64,000 nucleotides of DNA from Wallemia ichthyophaga EXF-994. Its lineage: Eukaryota > Basidiomycota > Wallemiomycetes > Wallemiales > Wallemiaceae. The notes below the pieces were generated by a model, which did not search any database, had not been told where the DNA came from, and saw only the letters and a program-made list of their open reading frames with translations. Position numbers and translations under genes: made by a program. Shown here piece after piece: positions 32,768 through 44,942 of the stretch (within the stretch, counting starts at the first letter, position 1; every line of letters starts with the position of its first letter). The stretch covers positions 310,001 to 374,000 of the forward strand of contig NW_008806276.1 in the NCBI RefSeq assembly GCF_000400465.1, read 5' to 3'.

Positions 32768-33862
32768 ATGGATTATTCTAGCGCAATACGCGGTTTCTTT
32801 AGCTCTGTTAGACAGACTGCAGAAGAAGAAGTGCAAAGTTTTTTCGATAACGCGTCAACTGTAAGGATTCTTTGCTTTGGGTGACGTTTCGATTCTTATC
32901 TACTTTCACAGAGCGTTGTAGAAGCCACTGATAGCGACAGACCTACTAAGAAGCGCAAAAAGGTCAAGCGAAGTAGTTCAGACCACTTTGATTCATCTCA
33001 TTCGGTGCCTGCAATAAATGAAGTTGTTGAAGATCAGCAGAATGCTAGCACCAGTTCTAACAGCAAAAGCAAGAGTAATCACTTAAATAAGGCTCACATA
33101 AAGAGCCTACAAACACCTCATATACCTGGATGCTATCCTATCACGCCTGCGGCTCATTTATCTGCGAGTTACAACAATCTCATTGACTCAACAGACAACA
33201 AGACCAAATCAAATGCGTTAGAAAGTCAAGTCGTAGACATGGACTCCTTCAATGAACTACGCAGAAGCTACGATCATCTCTTATCTGCCGTCGAAAGGAA
33301 TACAGCTTTCCACAATCAAACCCAGGCTCGAAATGAGCGAAGGATACAACACCTTGAATCGAAAGTAAAGACTTTGACCGATATGATCACCAAGCCAAAC
33401 CAAGAGCGTGAGAGACTTCGTCAGGAGGAAGACACGACGATGCTTCATCAGAAAAGGCAAAGATCACAAGAGTTCAGGGATATGGCAGCTGCTCAACCAA
33501 GCTCAACCCCACACAATCCACCACCAAAACGATACAATCAGAGGTCAAACGAAGCACATGCGAAAACTGTTTCGAACACGGACACAAATAAGTCACTTAA
33601 TATGAATCAATTCCTATCAGAAATACGTTCAGTCAAGCTTAGGAAGGTGGGATTACCTTCCAAATGCGCAGTTGAAAAGATGCCTGCACTTAATTATTCA
33701 TGGCATGGTAAAGCTCTAGATGATCACTCCATCTTCCCATCACCCCCACCATCACACAACTACTCCCGCACACCGTCAGCTTACTCATTAAACGACGTTT
33801 TTACAGAGAAACCTCTCACGTTATTCGATGAATTAAATGGAAAGCTGAAACATTCAAATTAG
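32768..33862 (+). CDS. Coiled-coil protein of unknown function with a WH2-like motif
   Basis: The product is 347 aa in two exons (32768-32860, 32912-33862). I do not recognise the family. Visible features are a basic nuclear-signal-like KKRKKVKR near residue 40, a coiled coil in the middle third (RRSYDHLLSAVERN through RERLRQEEDTTM), low-complexity Ser/Asn/Pro linkers, and NQFLSEIRSVKLRKVGLP near residue 285. That last stretch resembles an actin-binding WH2 motif (helix, then LRKV), but this is a short-motif guess. It follows MED17 on the same strand after 50 bp. Confidence 0.75.
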
Positions 33863-33975
33863 ACGGATAATAAACAGCACATGATTTGAAAGCATTGTAA
33901 TAATAATTGAAGTGTTTTTTATGTATTAAGTTTGTGTATCTAACATTTTATCCAATCTGATAACAGCATTTTAAT

Positions 33976-35223
33976 CTAGAGTTTCTTAATGATGGCATCT
34001 GCGTATTCATTTGTGCTTGAGCTACCACCGAGATCACGAGTGATAGTCTTGCCTTCTCTGATAGTTGTTAGAGCAGCACGCTCAATCTTGTCAGCATGTT
34101 CAAAGAGGTTCATGTGACGCAACATCATGATGGATGAAAGAAGGAGAGCAGTTGGGTTAGCAAGACCTTTACCGGCAATATCAGGAGCAGATCCGTGTAC
34201 AGCTTCGAAGATAGAAGCATCTTTACCAATGTTACCTGAAGGAGTAAGACCGAGACCACCAATCAAACCAGCACACATGTCTGAAAGGATGTCACCGTAA
34301 AGGTTGGGCATAACCATAACTCTGTCAGAGAATGGAGATGGGTCGGTAGTGATAGCTAAACAAGCGCGGTCTAACAAATCCTCATCGTATTTGACATCAG
34401 GGTATTCCTTTGCGACTTGACGGCAAGCTTGAAGGAACATACCATCTGACAGCCTCATAATGTTGGCCTTGTGAACAGCAGTGACACGCTTACGGTTTTG
34501 GGTTGAAGCGTGGTGGAAAGCGTATCTTGCAACACGCTCGGAAGCTTCGAAGGTGATTAACTTGATAGACTGGACAACGCCATCGACGACTTCATGCTCA
34601 ATACCCGAGTATTCACCTTCAGTGTTTTCACGGATAAGGACAGTATCAACGTCGTCGTAAGGTGTCTTATAACCAGGTATAGACAAGCATGGACGGACGT
34701 TGGCGAAGAGGTTGAAAGTTCTTCTCAGGGTCAAGTTCAAACTGACGTGGCCTTTACCGACTGGGGTAGCTAAAGGACCTTTTAATGCGATAGTGTTTGC
34801 CTTTATCGAGTCTATTGAGTATTGAGGGATAGTTGATTTTCCGTTGACGAGTGAAGGAGTAACGTCTACTTCTTCCCACTTGATTGGGACCTTTGCTGCT
34901 TCGTAGATTTTCTTCACAGCGTCTGAGATTTCATTACCGATACCTATAAGCGTCTTAGTGAGGTATTCAACGGAGCAAACGAAATACACACCATCACCTG
35001 GAATCAATGTAACTGTGTAGTTTCCCTGTTACGTATATTAGAATTACTTCTGCTGCTGGTGCTGCTGCGCCTACGTTTGCGTCCTTGTTGCCTTGATAAA
35101 CGCTCGTTGGTGCAGAAGCGTAGGCTCTAGCGAATTTGACCTAAGAAACATTAGAAAGCACCAATGTAATATGCTGATATTCACTGGACGTTGAATGTTC
35201 TTTGAAATGTAGTTTCTGAACAT
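33976..35223 (-). CDS. IDH2: NAD-dependent isocitrate dehydrogenase, catalytic subunit
   Basis: The product is 368 aa in four exons (35185-35223, 35075-35140, 34992-35025, 33976-34943). It converts isocitrate to 2-oxoglutarate with NAD in the mitochondrial TCA cycle. Motifs are LIPGDGIGNEIS (joined across intron 3), [50 protein letters not shown] and the nucleotide site [16 protein letters not shown]. It fits the IDH2/IDH3-alpha branch better than IDH1, from [10 protein letters not shown] and DLGGSSST near the end. The first exons encode a presequence ([13 protein letters not shown], then FARAYA). No stop-free alternative starts the gene at 35007. Confidence 0.93.
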
Positions 35224-35779
35224 GGTGATGGACGTTCTTGTATAAGATAAGATTCTAAGGAATCGTACGAGCAGACTAAATGACTTTAAAGCGCATCGCT
35301 TACAAGCTATTCACAGCCGCTCATCTTAATAAAATTCGTATGTTTCCACTCATCTAAGCGGGTGAGCTATGACCGATTTCTGTCTTAATCGGATTTAACC
35401 AAAAACCTTCCTAAGGAGAATACAGCGTTGCTTAATGTATACTTAAAGTATTCGTATTTAATGAATATACACATATCAGCCTTGATCGACTATATAAATC
35501 TCTGTTGCAGGTGATTGGCCAGGATCGTAGACCTAAATGAGGATGGTGGGAAATACACTATCATATTGCTACTCTAAACACTTTATACTCAATTGTATTC
35601 TATCTCAACGTCGTGATAAGTCCTTCTCACACTTCCTCTTATAAGCGGCGTTAAATGCTGGCTAATGGTAATCACTGTGTAATAGCGAGTGACTTGATCA
35701 ATTTTTTTATTAAAAACGTCTTCCCCTGGTCACAAGGGTCAGATTATAATTGCACAGGAACATAGCTTGGCTGTGCGTC
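35224..35779. promoter_or_regulatory. Divergent promoter region, IDH2 / GMC oxidoreductase
   Basis: These 556 bp lie between two divergent starts. A TATATAAA box occurs at 35491-35498, 280 bp upstream of the GMC start, with an ATTGG (CCAAT box on the other strand) just downstream at about 35514. No other gene or RNA is seen. Confidence 0.4.
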
Positions 35780-38067
35780 ATGAAGTTTATATCGTTGCTC
35801 AATGTCCTGTCGACAGCCTCCGCCTTCCCTTTTAGTCAATTCAATCAATTCAAACGCAGTGTGATTACTGACGCTAATCAAGTTAACGGTACGTATTGAC
35901 CTCACGAAGTAAAACCCTTAATTAAGACCCTTTTAGACCAAACCTTTGATTATGTTATAGCCGGTGCTGGTATTGGCGGTCTAGTTACCGCTAATCGTTT
36001 GACCGAGGACGAAAATACTCGTGTTTTGGTTATTGAAGCAGGAGGACAAGGTGATGATGTTCGTGACCGTATCGATATTCCTGCAGAAGCCTATTTAAAT
36101 GGTAAATCTGATGATATATCTTTATTATGTCTAACACCCATCAGGTCTCCCTGTCGCAGGCTCCCCTTACGATTGGGGTATTTATACAGAAGCTCAAGAT
36201 GAACTTAACGGTAGGAATTTACATTGGCCGAGGTGAGAAATACTTACTTAAATCAAATTGAACGCTTTTGACTTTGTTAGGGGCAAAATAGTCGGTGGAT
36301 CGACTGCCGTAAATGCGCTTTATATGACTCGATCAATTAAAGACGAGCACGACGCTTGGGCTGAGCTCGTAGACGATGATGGATGGAACTGGGACAGCTT
36401 ACTTCCATACTTCCGTAGATATGAAAACTTTTCCCCTCCAGCCTCAGACTTGAAAGATAATCTGTCTATTGAAGTTAAGGATTCCGCGCATGGATATGAT
36501 GGACCGTGAGTCTAAATACACAGTAAGCCAATGTTTCATTCTGATCAATGTCTCAGTATCCAGATATCTTTTCCACAATATAACTATCCTCAAAACAGGT
36601 GGGTCTTCTTTCTATCGCTTGCACAAGCAAATGCTGAACGAAGTCAGCCTTTGGCAGGAAACCTTCAATAATCTAGGAGTTGAATCCGATTCAGACCCCT
36701 TCAGCGGTAAAAATATTGGTGGATATATAACGCCAAACTCAATTGATCCGGACACTCAATTGCGCTCATACGCAGCCAGTGCTTATCTTTATCCCGTACA
36801 AAACACGCGCTCTAACCTGGTCATACTTTCTGATGCTCTGGTGACACGTATAAACTTTGATACCTCGAGCTCAAAGCCTGTAGCTAATGGCTTGACCTTT
36901 ACTACAAGCGGGAGTAACAATCAATTTCAAGTGTATGCGTCTTCAGAGGTTGTCATTGCTGGTGGTGCTCTTGGCTCGCCTCAAATACTTCTTCAGTCTG
37001 GTATTGGACCTAGAGAAAATTTAGAAAGTCAAGATGTTGATGTTGTTGTTGATCTTCCTGGAGTTGGTGAACACGTTCAAGACCACATTTCTGCTACCAT
37101 CAATTACGCAACAACTGCGCCCGTAGCTGGTAATCTCAGTGATGAAGAATTAGATCATCAGCTGCAGTTATTTAAAGACGGAAACTTTGCTAGAAGCGTT
37201 TATTCTACCCCAAATGGAGCTATTGCGTATGTTCCATTAGATGATCTTATGGGCGATGATACGGATTCATTCCTTGACGCACTTGAAGCTAACATGACAG
37301 ATGCAACTAGTTCTGGAAATGAGCCGGAACAAGTTAAATCTGGCTATCGTGCAACTTACAAAAGCGACTTGGAGAATGTTTATAGAGCAGGAAATGCGGT
37401 TGTTGAGATATTAATGAACAACTTGGGCTCAAACTTAGGTAAATAACGTCAATCAGACCAAACACACGCTTACATTGACATAGGCTTCCAATTGGCCATT
37501 CAGCATCCACTTAGTAGGGGAAAGATTAGTTTGGGGTCTCAAAATGCAAGCGAGAATGCTAATGTTGATCCCCGTTACTTATCTCATCCTGCTGATATTC
37601 AAGTACTTCGCAGTGGATTGAGGTACATAAGACGACTAGCATCAACAGAACCTTTATCCAGCGTCATTGAAAGTGAAGTGAGCCCAGGCGAAGATGTAAT
37701 GAGTGATGAAGATCTCAACGATTATATAAGGAGTAGCGTTGTCTCACAATATCATCCAGCATCTTCATGTGCGATGCTTCCAAGAGAAAATGGTGGTGTA
37801 GTTGACTCTCACTTGCGAGTTTATGGAGTGGATAATCTTCGTGTTATCGATAGCTCGACAATTCCACTACCAATTGCAGCACATCACATGCAAATCACAT
37901 ATGCCTTATGTGAAAAAGGTGCGGATCTGATTAGAGGATATGAAAAAGCGTCAGATTCGCCTTCTGCGACAGAGAGTGAATCGGGAGGATCACTTTCATC
38001 CATAATAGATATAAAACTGCTCATACTAATGGTAATGATTACCATTATGTATAACGGACTCTACTAA
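35780..38067 (+). CDS. Secreted GMC-family flavin oxidoreductase with GPI-like tail
   Basis: The product is 667 aa in seven exons (35780-35888, 35937-36101, 36145-36232, 36281-36505, 36557-36598, 36648-37438, 37484-38067). GMC enzymes (glucose or aryl-alcohol oxidases, choline dehydrogenase) oxidise alcohols with FAD. A signal peptide (MKFISLLNVLSTASAF) precedes the FAD Rossmann motif VIAGAGIGGL. GKIVGGSTAVNALYMTR is the GMC signature 1 and VIAGGALGSPQILLQSGIG signature 2. Catalytic His regions are YHPASSCAM and PIAAHHMQITYA. The C-terminus is Ser-rich with a hydrophobic end (KLLILMVMITIM), suggesting GPI anchoring at the cell surface. Substrate cannot be told. A fragment missing the 36599-36647 intron would lose frame. 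Confidence 0.88.
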
Positions 38068-38114
38068 ATTAATGATTTGTACACATGCAACGTATACTGA
38101 CTTGATTTGAAGAA

Positions 38115-38857
38115 TTATGCGATTAATTGATCGACAACGGCGTCATCACTTAAATTTTGAATATTAGGACCACGATAGTCCAAGACGGAGAGAACGTCAA
38201 TAACTTGACTTTCAGAGAAACCCATCGAGGTGAACTTATCGACATCTTCCTGGCCAAGGCCGGCAGCAGCAACAGGAGAGAGATTGCTACTTTCACCTTC
38301 TTTGTAGATACCCTGCGTCCACAATCTAGCTGTAGATTCAAACTTTTTCCTATCTGTGGTATATACTTTGGCCACAACAGCGTCTTGAGGGTCGTCAGGC
38401 GCCGGTGAGCATAACAAGGACTGTAAGGAGATCAACGTTGACTTGAGTGTCAGAACCGGAGACCATTCTTTGCCTAAGATATCTAAACAAATGAGACCAG
38501 TTTGTGAGGAGATATTGGGGTGATAGACGCGCGTAATAAACTTCATTTTGAGCGGCTGAAAGGGATAATTATCGGGAACTTGTATGTCAACTTGAAAATG
38601 ACCACCTTGGTAAGGTGTCTCGTCTGGACCATCGAAGGAACCAATAAGATGATAAGGATTCTCATTGACCATTTCAACGAGAATGCCGGTATTATCGTTT
38701 AATTGACAATCTAAACGAATTGTGAGTGTTTCTGCGTGTGTGCGACTCTGTATGACATTACAAACCTTTGATTTCCTGAATAAAGAGTTAAAATGAAATT
38801 CCTAGAGCCAATTGAGAATCAAAGTACCTTCAAAATTCTTTTTGATCTTGGATCCAT
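38115..38857 (-). CDS. UBC1: Ubiquitin-conjugating enzyme E2 with UBA domain (UBC1)
   Basis: The product is 211 aa in three exons (38828-38857, 38766-38775, 38115-38710). UBC1/E2-25K extends ubiquitin chains, for example on APC/C substrates. The UBC fold is complete: YQGGHFQVDIQVPDNYPFQP, VYHPNIS and the active-site Cys in TGLICLDILGKEWSPV. The C-terminal UBA domain covers about the last 45 residues (DKFTSMGFSESQVIDVL). Length matches yeast Ubc1 (215 aa). Exon 2 is only 10 nt (GAAATCAAAG) and is needed to build the N-terminal helix SKRILKEIKDCQ. It converges on the GMC gene with 47 bp between stops. Confidence 0.94.
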
Positions 38858-38944
38858 TTTGCAGTCGTCGTTCGGTGGAGAGAGTACGTAAGTCCCAGTA
38901 CTCTCTGACCTCAACCACCAACAGCTGCTTAAGCAAGTCAACCA

Positions 38945-39953
38945 ATGTCATTTTCTCCATATACGCAGTGAGTTTATTTGAATTTATATTTATCCACGCT
39001 TATCTCATTTGGTAGAAACGGCGGTACAAGTAAGCCACTCATCGATACCCATCGGCGCATACTAATTTCCATTCAGTCCTGGCAATCGCAGGTAAAGATT
39101 TTTGCGTTGTCGCGGGTGATACTCGTCAATCAGAGGGCTTCTCCATCCAATCGAGATACGAAACCAAAGTCTGGAGATTGTTGGTACACGTCTTATCCCA
39201 CCCAGTTCACAATCTTATCCACTCAAAGGAATGAGAAAGCAACTATCGCAGCTAACGGCTTCGCTGCTGACTGCAAGCAACTCGTAAAGAGAGTGAAATG
39301 GAGACTCGAGGTGAGTTAGACCTATCTCACCAGCCTTATCTTACTCAATCTTCTCTATAGACTTACAAGCACGCTCACAACAGAGAAATGCCACTTAAAT
39401 CCATAGCCAGAATGGTACAAACCATGCTTTATGGTAAGAGATTCTTCCCATTCTACTCATACGTAATCATTGGTGGTATTGATGATGATGGTAAGAATCA
39501 TGATTAAACTCAGTTATTTCTAATGAGTTTCTTTAAGGCACTGGTGCTGTCTACGGCTTCGATCCTGTTGGCAGTTATGAAAGAGAGACCTGCAGGGCCG
39601 CAGGTGCGGCTCAATCGCTTCTTCAACCATTCCTCGATAATCAAATTTACTTCAGAAATCAACAGCCAGCTGACCCAACCAATCCTCCTATACCTGGTAC
39701 CCTTCCACTCGATAATGTCTTGGCAATCGTAACAGATTCTTTCACAGGTGCAACTGAGCGTCATATTGAAGTCGGTGACGCTTTAGAGATGTATGTTGTC
39801 ACAAACAGCAACTGTGACTTAGGTGCTCTTCAGCAAATCACTCAATCTGCTACCAAAACTGATTTGGAACAAGTCGCTAGAGAAGAAGCTGAGTTTAACG
39901 GTCCAAAATCATGCAAGACTTTCAAATTACTACGTCAATTGAAGAAGGATTAA
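38945..39953 (+). CDS. PRE7: 20S proteasome subunit beta-6 (PRE7/PSMB1)
   Basis: The product is 255 aa in six exons (38945-38967, 39016-39029, 39077-39179, 39229-39310, 39361-39490, 39538-39953). This is a non-catalytic beta subunit of the proteasome core. Landmarks are [80 protein letters not shown] and FTGATERHIEVGDALE. Exon 2 is 14 nt and carries the NGGT segment. The chain is a little longer than yeast Pre7 because of a loop near ADPTNPPIPGT and an extended tail. It is divergent from UBC1 with 87 bp between starts. Confidence 0.95.
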
Positions 39954-40092
39954 TGTTATTGTATGAGAAATGTATATTTCAAAGTTAAGGCTTTTGTTTT
40001 GAGTGACTTTGTTTACAAATCGCAGATGTTTGGATCGACAGTGGTATTTAATTTTCAGTTAAGATCAAACATCGGATTCCAATTCTATTTAC

Positions 40093-40308
40093 ATGCGTTC
40101 GTTTCTGCCGCTTCTATTTGTTCCACTCGCTTTTGGACATCAGAGGTTATCATCGCAGCTCAAGATTGCCTCATTAGCATTTCATGATTGCCACCCATAC
40201 AGTCTCATTCGACACAATCCTACTCGTCCCGCCTTACCGCCTGTTGAATTTCTAACGTCGTCTGAAGAGATGGTGACTTGTGCTTCGTATTCGTATCTAA
40301 AAACTTAA
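40093..40308 (+). CDS. Possible small secreted protein (71 aa)
   Basis: The ORF starts with ATG and has a hydrophobic beginning typical of a signal peptide (MRSFLPLLFVPLAFG). The rest has two Cys and no known domain. It overlaps the expected 3' UTR of PRE7. It could be a chance frame. Confidence 0.25.
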   Translation: MRSFLPLLFVPLAFGHQRLSSQLKIASLAFHDCHPYSLIRHNPTRPALPPVEFLTSSEEMVTCASYSYLKT

Positions 40309-40968
40309 GAATACGCCACAAACTGCTAGATTTCTAATGAGACATCTGCCACTTCTAGAGCAAAAATACTCGAGATTTCCACCTGCCAAAATGATAATGG
40401 CATGTTCAATGACGAATGCGTCATAGCACCCTATTGACTGCAAAATTGAGAAATCTTGGTATCATTCTGTAATTATAGACTTTTCGATAAATGCAAGAAT
40501 AGATTCATCGTGAATAGTGTAGTGATGTACTCTTTCATGATCCAGATATATGTGGAATGTTTCAAGGAGTAAAACTTAAAATAAGGAGTACAAATGGGCG
40601 CAGTTTACATCTTATCGCTGTATATCGCGTGATTATCCTTGTATCAGTCTTAATGAGGCAATTTAGATAATGCGGTGGTCTCATAATAGCATGATCAACA
40701 ATGTGTTTGTCATACTACAGTGATTACTGGAAACTAGGGCGGTTTTGGTAACACTCTGGAACGAATAGCTGTTTGAAGAGGTCTATTTTGTGCTTATTTT
40801 AGGTTTATTGTGACCTATTTCACTAGCGCTATGTTACACTTTATGCTTGTCCAACTAGATGCGGTATGTCGCAGGGTGAGCGATTTAAGAGCAAAAAATG
40901 TAATTATCTAATAATTTAAAACCTAAGCTTTTAACGTGATTTCAATCACCCTTCCTTTGTGAATTTTG

Positions 40969-41193
40969 AAACATCGAAATGCATCTGGTGAGGTCCAACC
41001 CTCAATTTCAGAGTTGAACAAACCCCCATTTTTCTTTGCACGAATCGCAATTAATAGGTATACGCTGATCCTAAGTAACGAATTTTTTTCTTTGGAGCCA
41101 CCACTGAGTCCTGTGAATGTTAAATTTGGGAAATGTAATCACGTTTATTGCGCCGAGTGCTTGAAGTTATTGAGTTATTGTGGTCTTTATTAG
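40969..41193 (+). pseudogene. RING-finger-like relic
   Basis: The frame contains FGKCNHVYCAECLKLL, matching the central C-x-H-x2-C-x2-C of a RING or RBR domain. The first and last Cys pairs are missing. There is no ATG at the start of the frame, and downstream frames are broken. It looks like a decayed E3 ligase fragment or chance. Confidence 0.22.
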
Positions 41194-41656
41194 CTGAAAT
41201 ATTTGCTTACATCGATGAAGCGCGTACAATTCTTCTTATCTATTCTATAGCGTGATGCAGAGCGATGACGGATACCAACTTCCGAACAGCCTACAAGGCG
41301 CAATTGAAGGCTCAGGGATATAATCTTGGCAAGTCGTTGTAGAGATTATTCAGGGCCATTTATGAAGGGTTTCTCCTGAAGACTATCAAAACTCGTAAAT
41401 CAGTCATCTTGGTTGATAGACAGGTGGTAGTCGAGAAATCTAACACAGTGGCTATTAAGCGGATGGTTGAAATGATTGAGATGAGGATGTATTTGAAATT
41501 TTAAAGTTGCTATGAGAATGATGCTTTTGCTAAAATGCCCAAAATGTCAGTTTATGTTATCTCTGCGTTCGTCTTATCATTTACTTGGGTCAATTGAAGG
41601 GTAGCTTTTTTTCTTCTTATAGATAGATCTGAGATAATTTACAAGTATAAAATACA

Positions 41657-44161
41657 TTATTTTGTAGGTTTACGGTAGAATTGATTAAAGCCTAAACGAA
41701 CAGCAAGGAAACGTACGTCGAGGTCAGGGTGAGATTGAAGGGCGTTGACGACGTAAGTAGCCAACTCGTGGAACTCCTCAGCAGACGACTGCACTCTAGT
41801 TCTGATACCTGCAATGCTATCGTCGTCTTCGTCGACGACGCTTGCCGCGCCGGGTGTTGAAGTCCTGCTGCCCGTCATACTAGAGCTGGAACCACCGCCT
41901 GCAACTTCAAAAGGAGCGCGCGAGATCGACGAAGCGGTTGACAATCTCTTATTGCGGTAGTTATTGTTAGCGTTATCTATGGGAGTGTGGTCAAGTGAGG
42001 ACGACATGTGAAGAGTGAACGTGTAAAGATCTTCAACCGCTCTTCTGAATGTTAAAATTACATTTAAGAGTTGTTTTGTTTTCTGCATCAACTCCTCCTA
42101 CATTTTCGCGTCAGCATCTTGGAGAACGGCTAACAAGGATTACCCACATCCCTCCGTGAAGAACGCCCACCGACGAGCATGATTTTGCTCACTATCCTCT
42201 CTAGATAGTCTCTGTGTGCAGCAATCAATGCATCCAGATCACCCTCGCGCTTTGAAGCGAACTGCTCCATACGTTCCCATGAGCACTCTATCACTTCGAG
42301 ATGACAGTAAGCTTCCAATTCCTTGACAAAATGGATCATTTCAGACATTGCAAGACGCGCCTGATGCCAATCGTTATCGAGACCTAAGAATGAGTATCAT
42401 AAGCATGATTCTTGTCATAAAGACGCCACTGTACTCACTCGGAACCTTTAGATACGAGCGTTTGCCCATAACACACCTCTTCCAACCCTTCACCAGATCG
42501 CTCTCGACCCTCTTCAGTCTCCAGAGGTAGTTGAAGATCCTCCTGTACTTGGACATAACTTCGGGCGTGAGTATGACATCGAGGGGCTGATCGACCCTGT
42601 ACTCGAGCGTAAACACGTCCCATCCAATCTCACCGTGTGTGTACTCAAGCATGCGCGCATCGAGTCTGCGCAGCATCTCTTGATCATCATACTGAGCGTT
42701 GGATCCCCGGATAGCTGCCTCTAGGGTGGCAGTGAGGTTATGACGATAGAGTGTATTTGCAGGTCTCGCCAGCGATGGCCCGATCGACTCCATCAATATG
42801 TCAACAAAGTCACCACTACCGAGCATGAGATATCTCTTTAGTGCTTGGAGGTGGTCCATCAGTTTGTACTTTGAAAACATATTCTCGAGCAGCCTCTGAC
42901 TGGCGATGGAAAAGGCAATATCGATCGATTGTTCAAGAGACGGTATATCAGAGTAAGTGAGTACCTTGTTTGCAATATCCGATATCTGGTTAGTTGCGAA
43001 GAACTCCTCATCCATACAGCTGTGTCTGATAAAGTTCAAACTCTTTCCGATACTGAATATTTTCTTTGCGAACGCCTCTCCGACAAAGCGTGGCCTCATC
43101 TCATCTCGCACACTGTATTTCTTGGCCCACAGCTGCCCGGCGTCGATGTTCGCCTTGTGTTCGGCTGTGTTGGCTGCACCCACCATCCAGCCGAAAGAGT
43201 TGAGATCCATGCCGAGGTCGTTGTTATTGCTGACGAAAAACTCCTTGAATGGGTCGTATAGCTCTCCAGACGTTATCCAAGTGTGCAGGGTGTTGAAGAA
43301 GGGTTGAGAAACCTGTTTATGTTAGCATTAACTATCCATAAGACTCCCCAACTAACCTCTTCAAGCAACTCCGAAACGAATGCGCGGATGAAAGGATCGC
43401 CATTCTCCGTGTAGCCATGTATAAGAGAGACTAGAGCACCGCCGTGTACATCTTCTGCTCCTTGTACGAGAGTGCTCATCATTCGCATTTTCAGACGCCA
43501 TTCTTCCGTCCAAACGGATATTCTGCCAAGAGTGAGACTGTCTGTCGAATCGCTGTGATCGTCGTCTTTTTCGGGAGTGTGCGCCAGCTGAGCTTCGAGT
43601 AGGGCAATCAGGCGATAAAAGTCATATAAACGATTTTGCACGTGTCTTGAGAGGGCCTATTGTGTGTTAGATAGTAAATAGCCAAATGGACGACGAACCT
43701 GAGTGATAAGACCCTTAGAAGTAGAAGTACTGCATTCGTGCACGAACTCAGCGACCTGCTTGTATAACCAGCCCAATTCAGCCAAGCGGATGACAAGTTC
43801 AAGTGTTGGTTTTGGAACGCGTTTCGACTGCATGGAGTTGAGATTTGAGCAGGCAAAGGATGTGGAGCGATCAGACTCACGCGCTGTCCAGTTGGAATGA
43901 GCTTGAACTCGCTCTGATTGGCTGTGCCTTGGAATCTGAAGAAGGTGCCGTCGATGCCCTGGAGGATATTGACTGTATCTCTGAGGATATCGATAGATGA
44001 TGTGTTGTTCAAGCCTGTAAATGTCAAAAGACATCTATACGCTGCATAACCCACTCACCGTGCTCGTCTCTCCATTTGGACAAGAGCTGTGATTTGGAGA
44101 GCCCCGAAGAAATGGGCGCTGCAGGTAAGATGGGCGGTTCCGGGAGCTGAGGGATATTCAT
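41657..44161 (-). CDS. SPC98: Gamma-tubulin complex component 3 (Spc98/Alp6)
   Basis: The product is 738 aa in seven exons (44059-44161, 43881-44014, 43699-43827, 43357-43656, 42439-43312, 42148-42383, 41657-42097). GCP3 helps form the gamma-tubulin small complex that nucleates microtubules at the spindle pole body. GCP signatures are LRDTVNILQGIDGTFFRF, LAELGWLYKQV, YKLMDHLQALKRYLMLGSGDF, ARPANTLYRHNLTATLEAA and NAQYDDQEMLRRLDARMLE. The C-terminal grip2 part ends VRLGFNQFYRKP. A low-complexity Ser-rich insert lies about 80 residues before the end. It fits GCP3 better than GCP2 by the KYLMLGSGDF and RRLD segments. It is shorter than S. pombe Alp6, mainly at the N-terminus. Confidence 0.9.
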
Positions 44162-44284
44162 CGTGCAGCGCCTGTAAATTTATATCTCGCGTCGTGATGG
44201 ATGTTTTGGTGAATCACTTGTAGGGATTTGGAAATTACAATGCTAGTGCAAAGAGCGCTTATAATTTATTAGGCATTACAGGCC

Positions 44285-44843
44285 TCACGCTGGCGAATTG
44301 TTAGCAACGCGTCTTAGTCAGTGTGCACGCAACTTACTTTGAAGGTAATCGGCTGCGACGAGTCTGCGGGATTGTTAGTTGTTGTAAATACCACAAAGAT
44401 ACACGCACAGCTCAAGCGCGATCTCTGGCGGTATCCTCTCTTGGAAATCTGGCACTGTTTCCTTATTGTCTACGCTCTCGTACCTCTGCTTGAATAGAAG
44501 ATACTCGCAGACCTTTTCTAGGACGACGCCACTGAGGCGCTGTCAGCTGGTATACCCACTGATAGGCAAAAGCTTAAGATCCCACCGAATATCCAGATTA
44601 CAGGTATTGCTCATGCTCTCACTGAATGCACCTGGGCTGCTTTAGATTTGTGTGATTGCTGTATAAATACCCCTTACTGTCCTCTCCAAGCATATCTGCC
44701 AACATGCCCGCCTTGAGTGCCACTGGCTTTGGGATTATAAAGGAAAACTCGTCTGAAGAAATCAGCGTGACATTCTGTTGCGTCTGCTAAGCGTTATGTG
44801 GTATATAATATACTCTTCCCACTTTATTAGCCTGCTCACTCAT
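44285..44843 (-). CDS. ELC1: Elongin C
   Basis: The product is 109 aa in six exons (44823-44843, 44678-44786, 44586-44631, 44409-44531, 44338-44363, 44285-44289). No exon is long enough to stand out, so the gene is easily missed. Elongin C is a SKP1-fold adaptor in cullin ligases and elongin complexes. The assembled protein reads VTLISSDEFSFIIPKPVAL, AFSESMSNTCNLDIR, VVLEKVCEYLLFKQRY, IPPEIALELLVAADYLQT, in perfect register with the family. Exon 4 needs the second of two acceptors (CTCAG, 44532). The last exon holds only two bases of the Thr codon and the stop. Introns are 36-54 nt. Confidence 0.9.
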
Positions 44844-44942
44844 TCGATTATCACTGTTATCGTACACGCATGAATTAGCTCATTATGTCTATGAATTTCT
44901 ATTACAAAAGTTTATATGCATCGTCTAGCACTCGTGCATCAT

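Larger units (their letters stand above)
39954..41656. other. Gene-poor 1.7 kb stretch
   Basis: This gap lies between the stops of PRE7 and GCP3 (convergent), where both 3' UTRs are expected. I see no intact gene. Two weak items lie inside: a 71-aa ORF with a signal-peptide-like start (40093-40308) and a RING-core-like fragment near 41127-41180. Confidence 0.5.
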
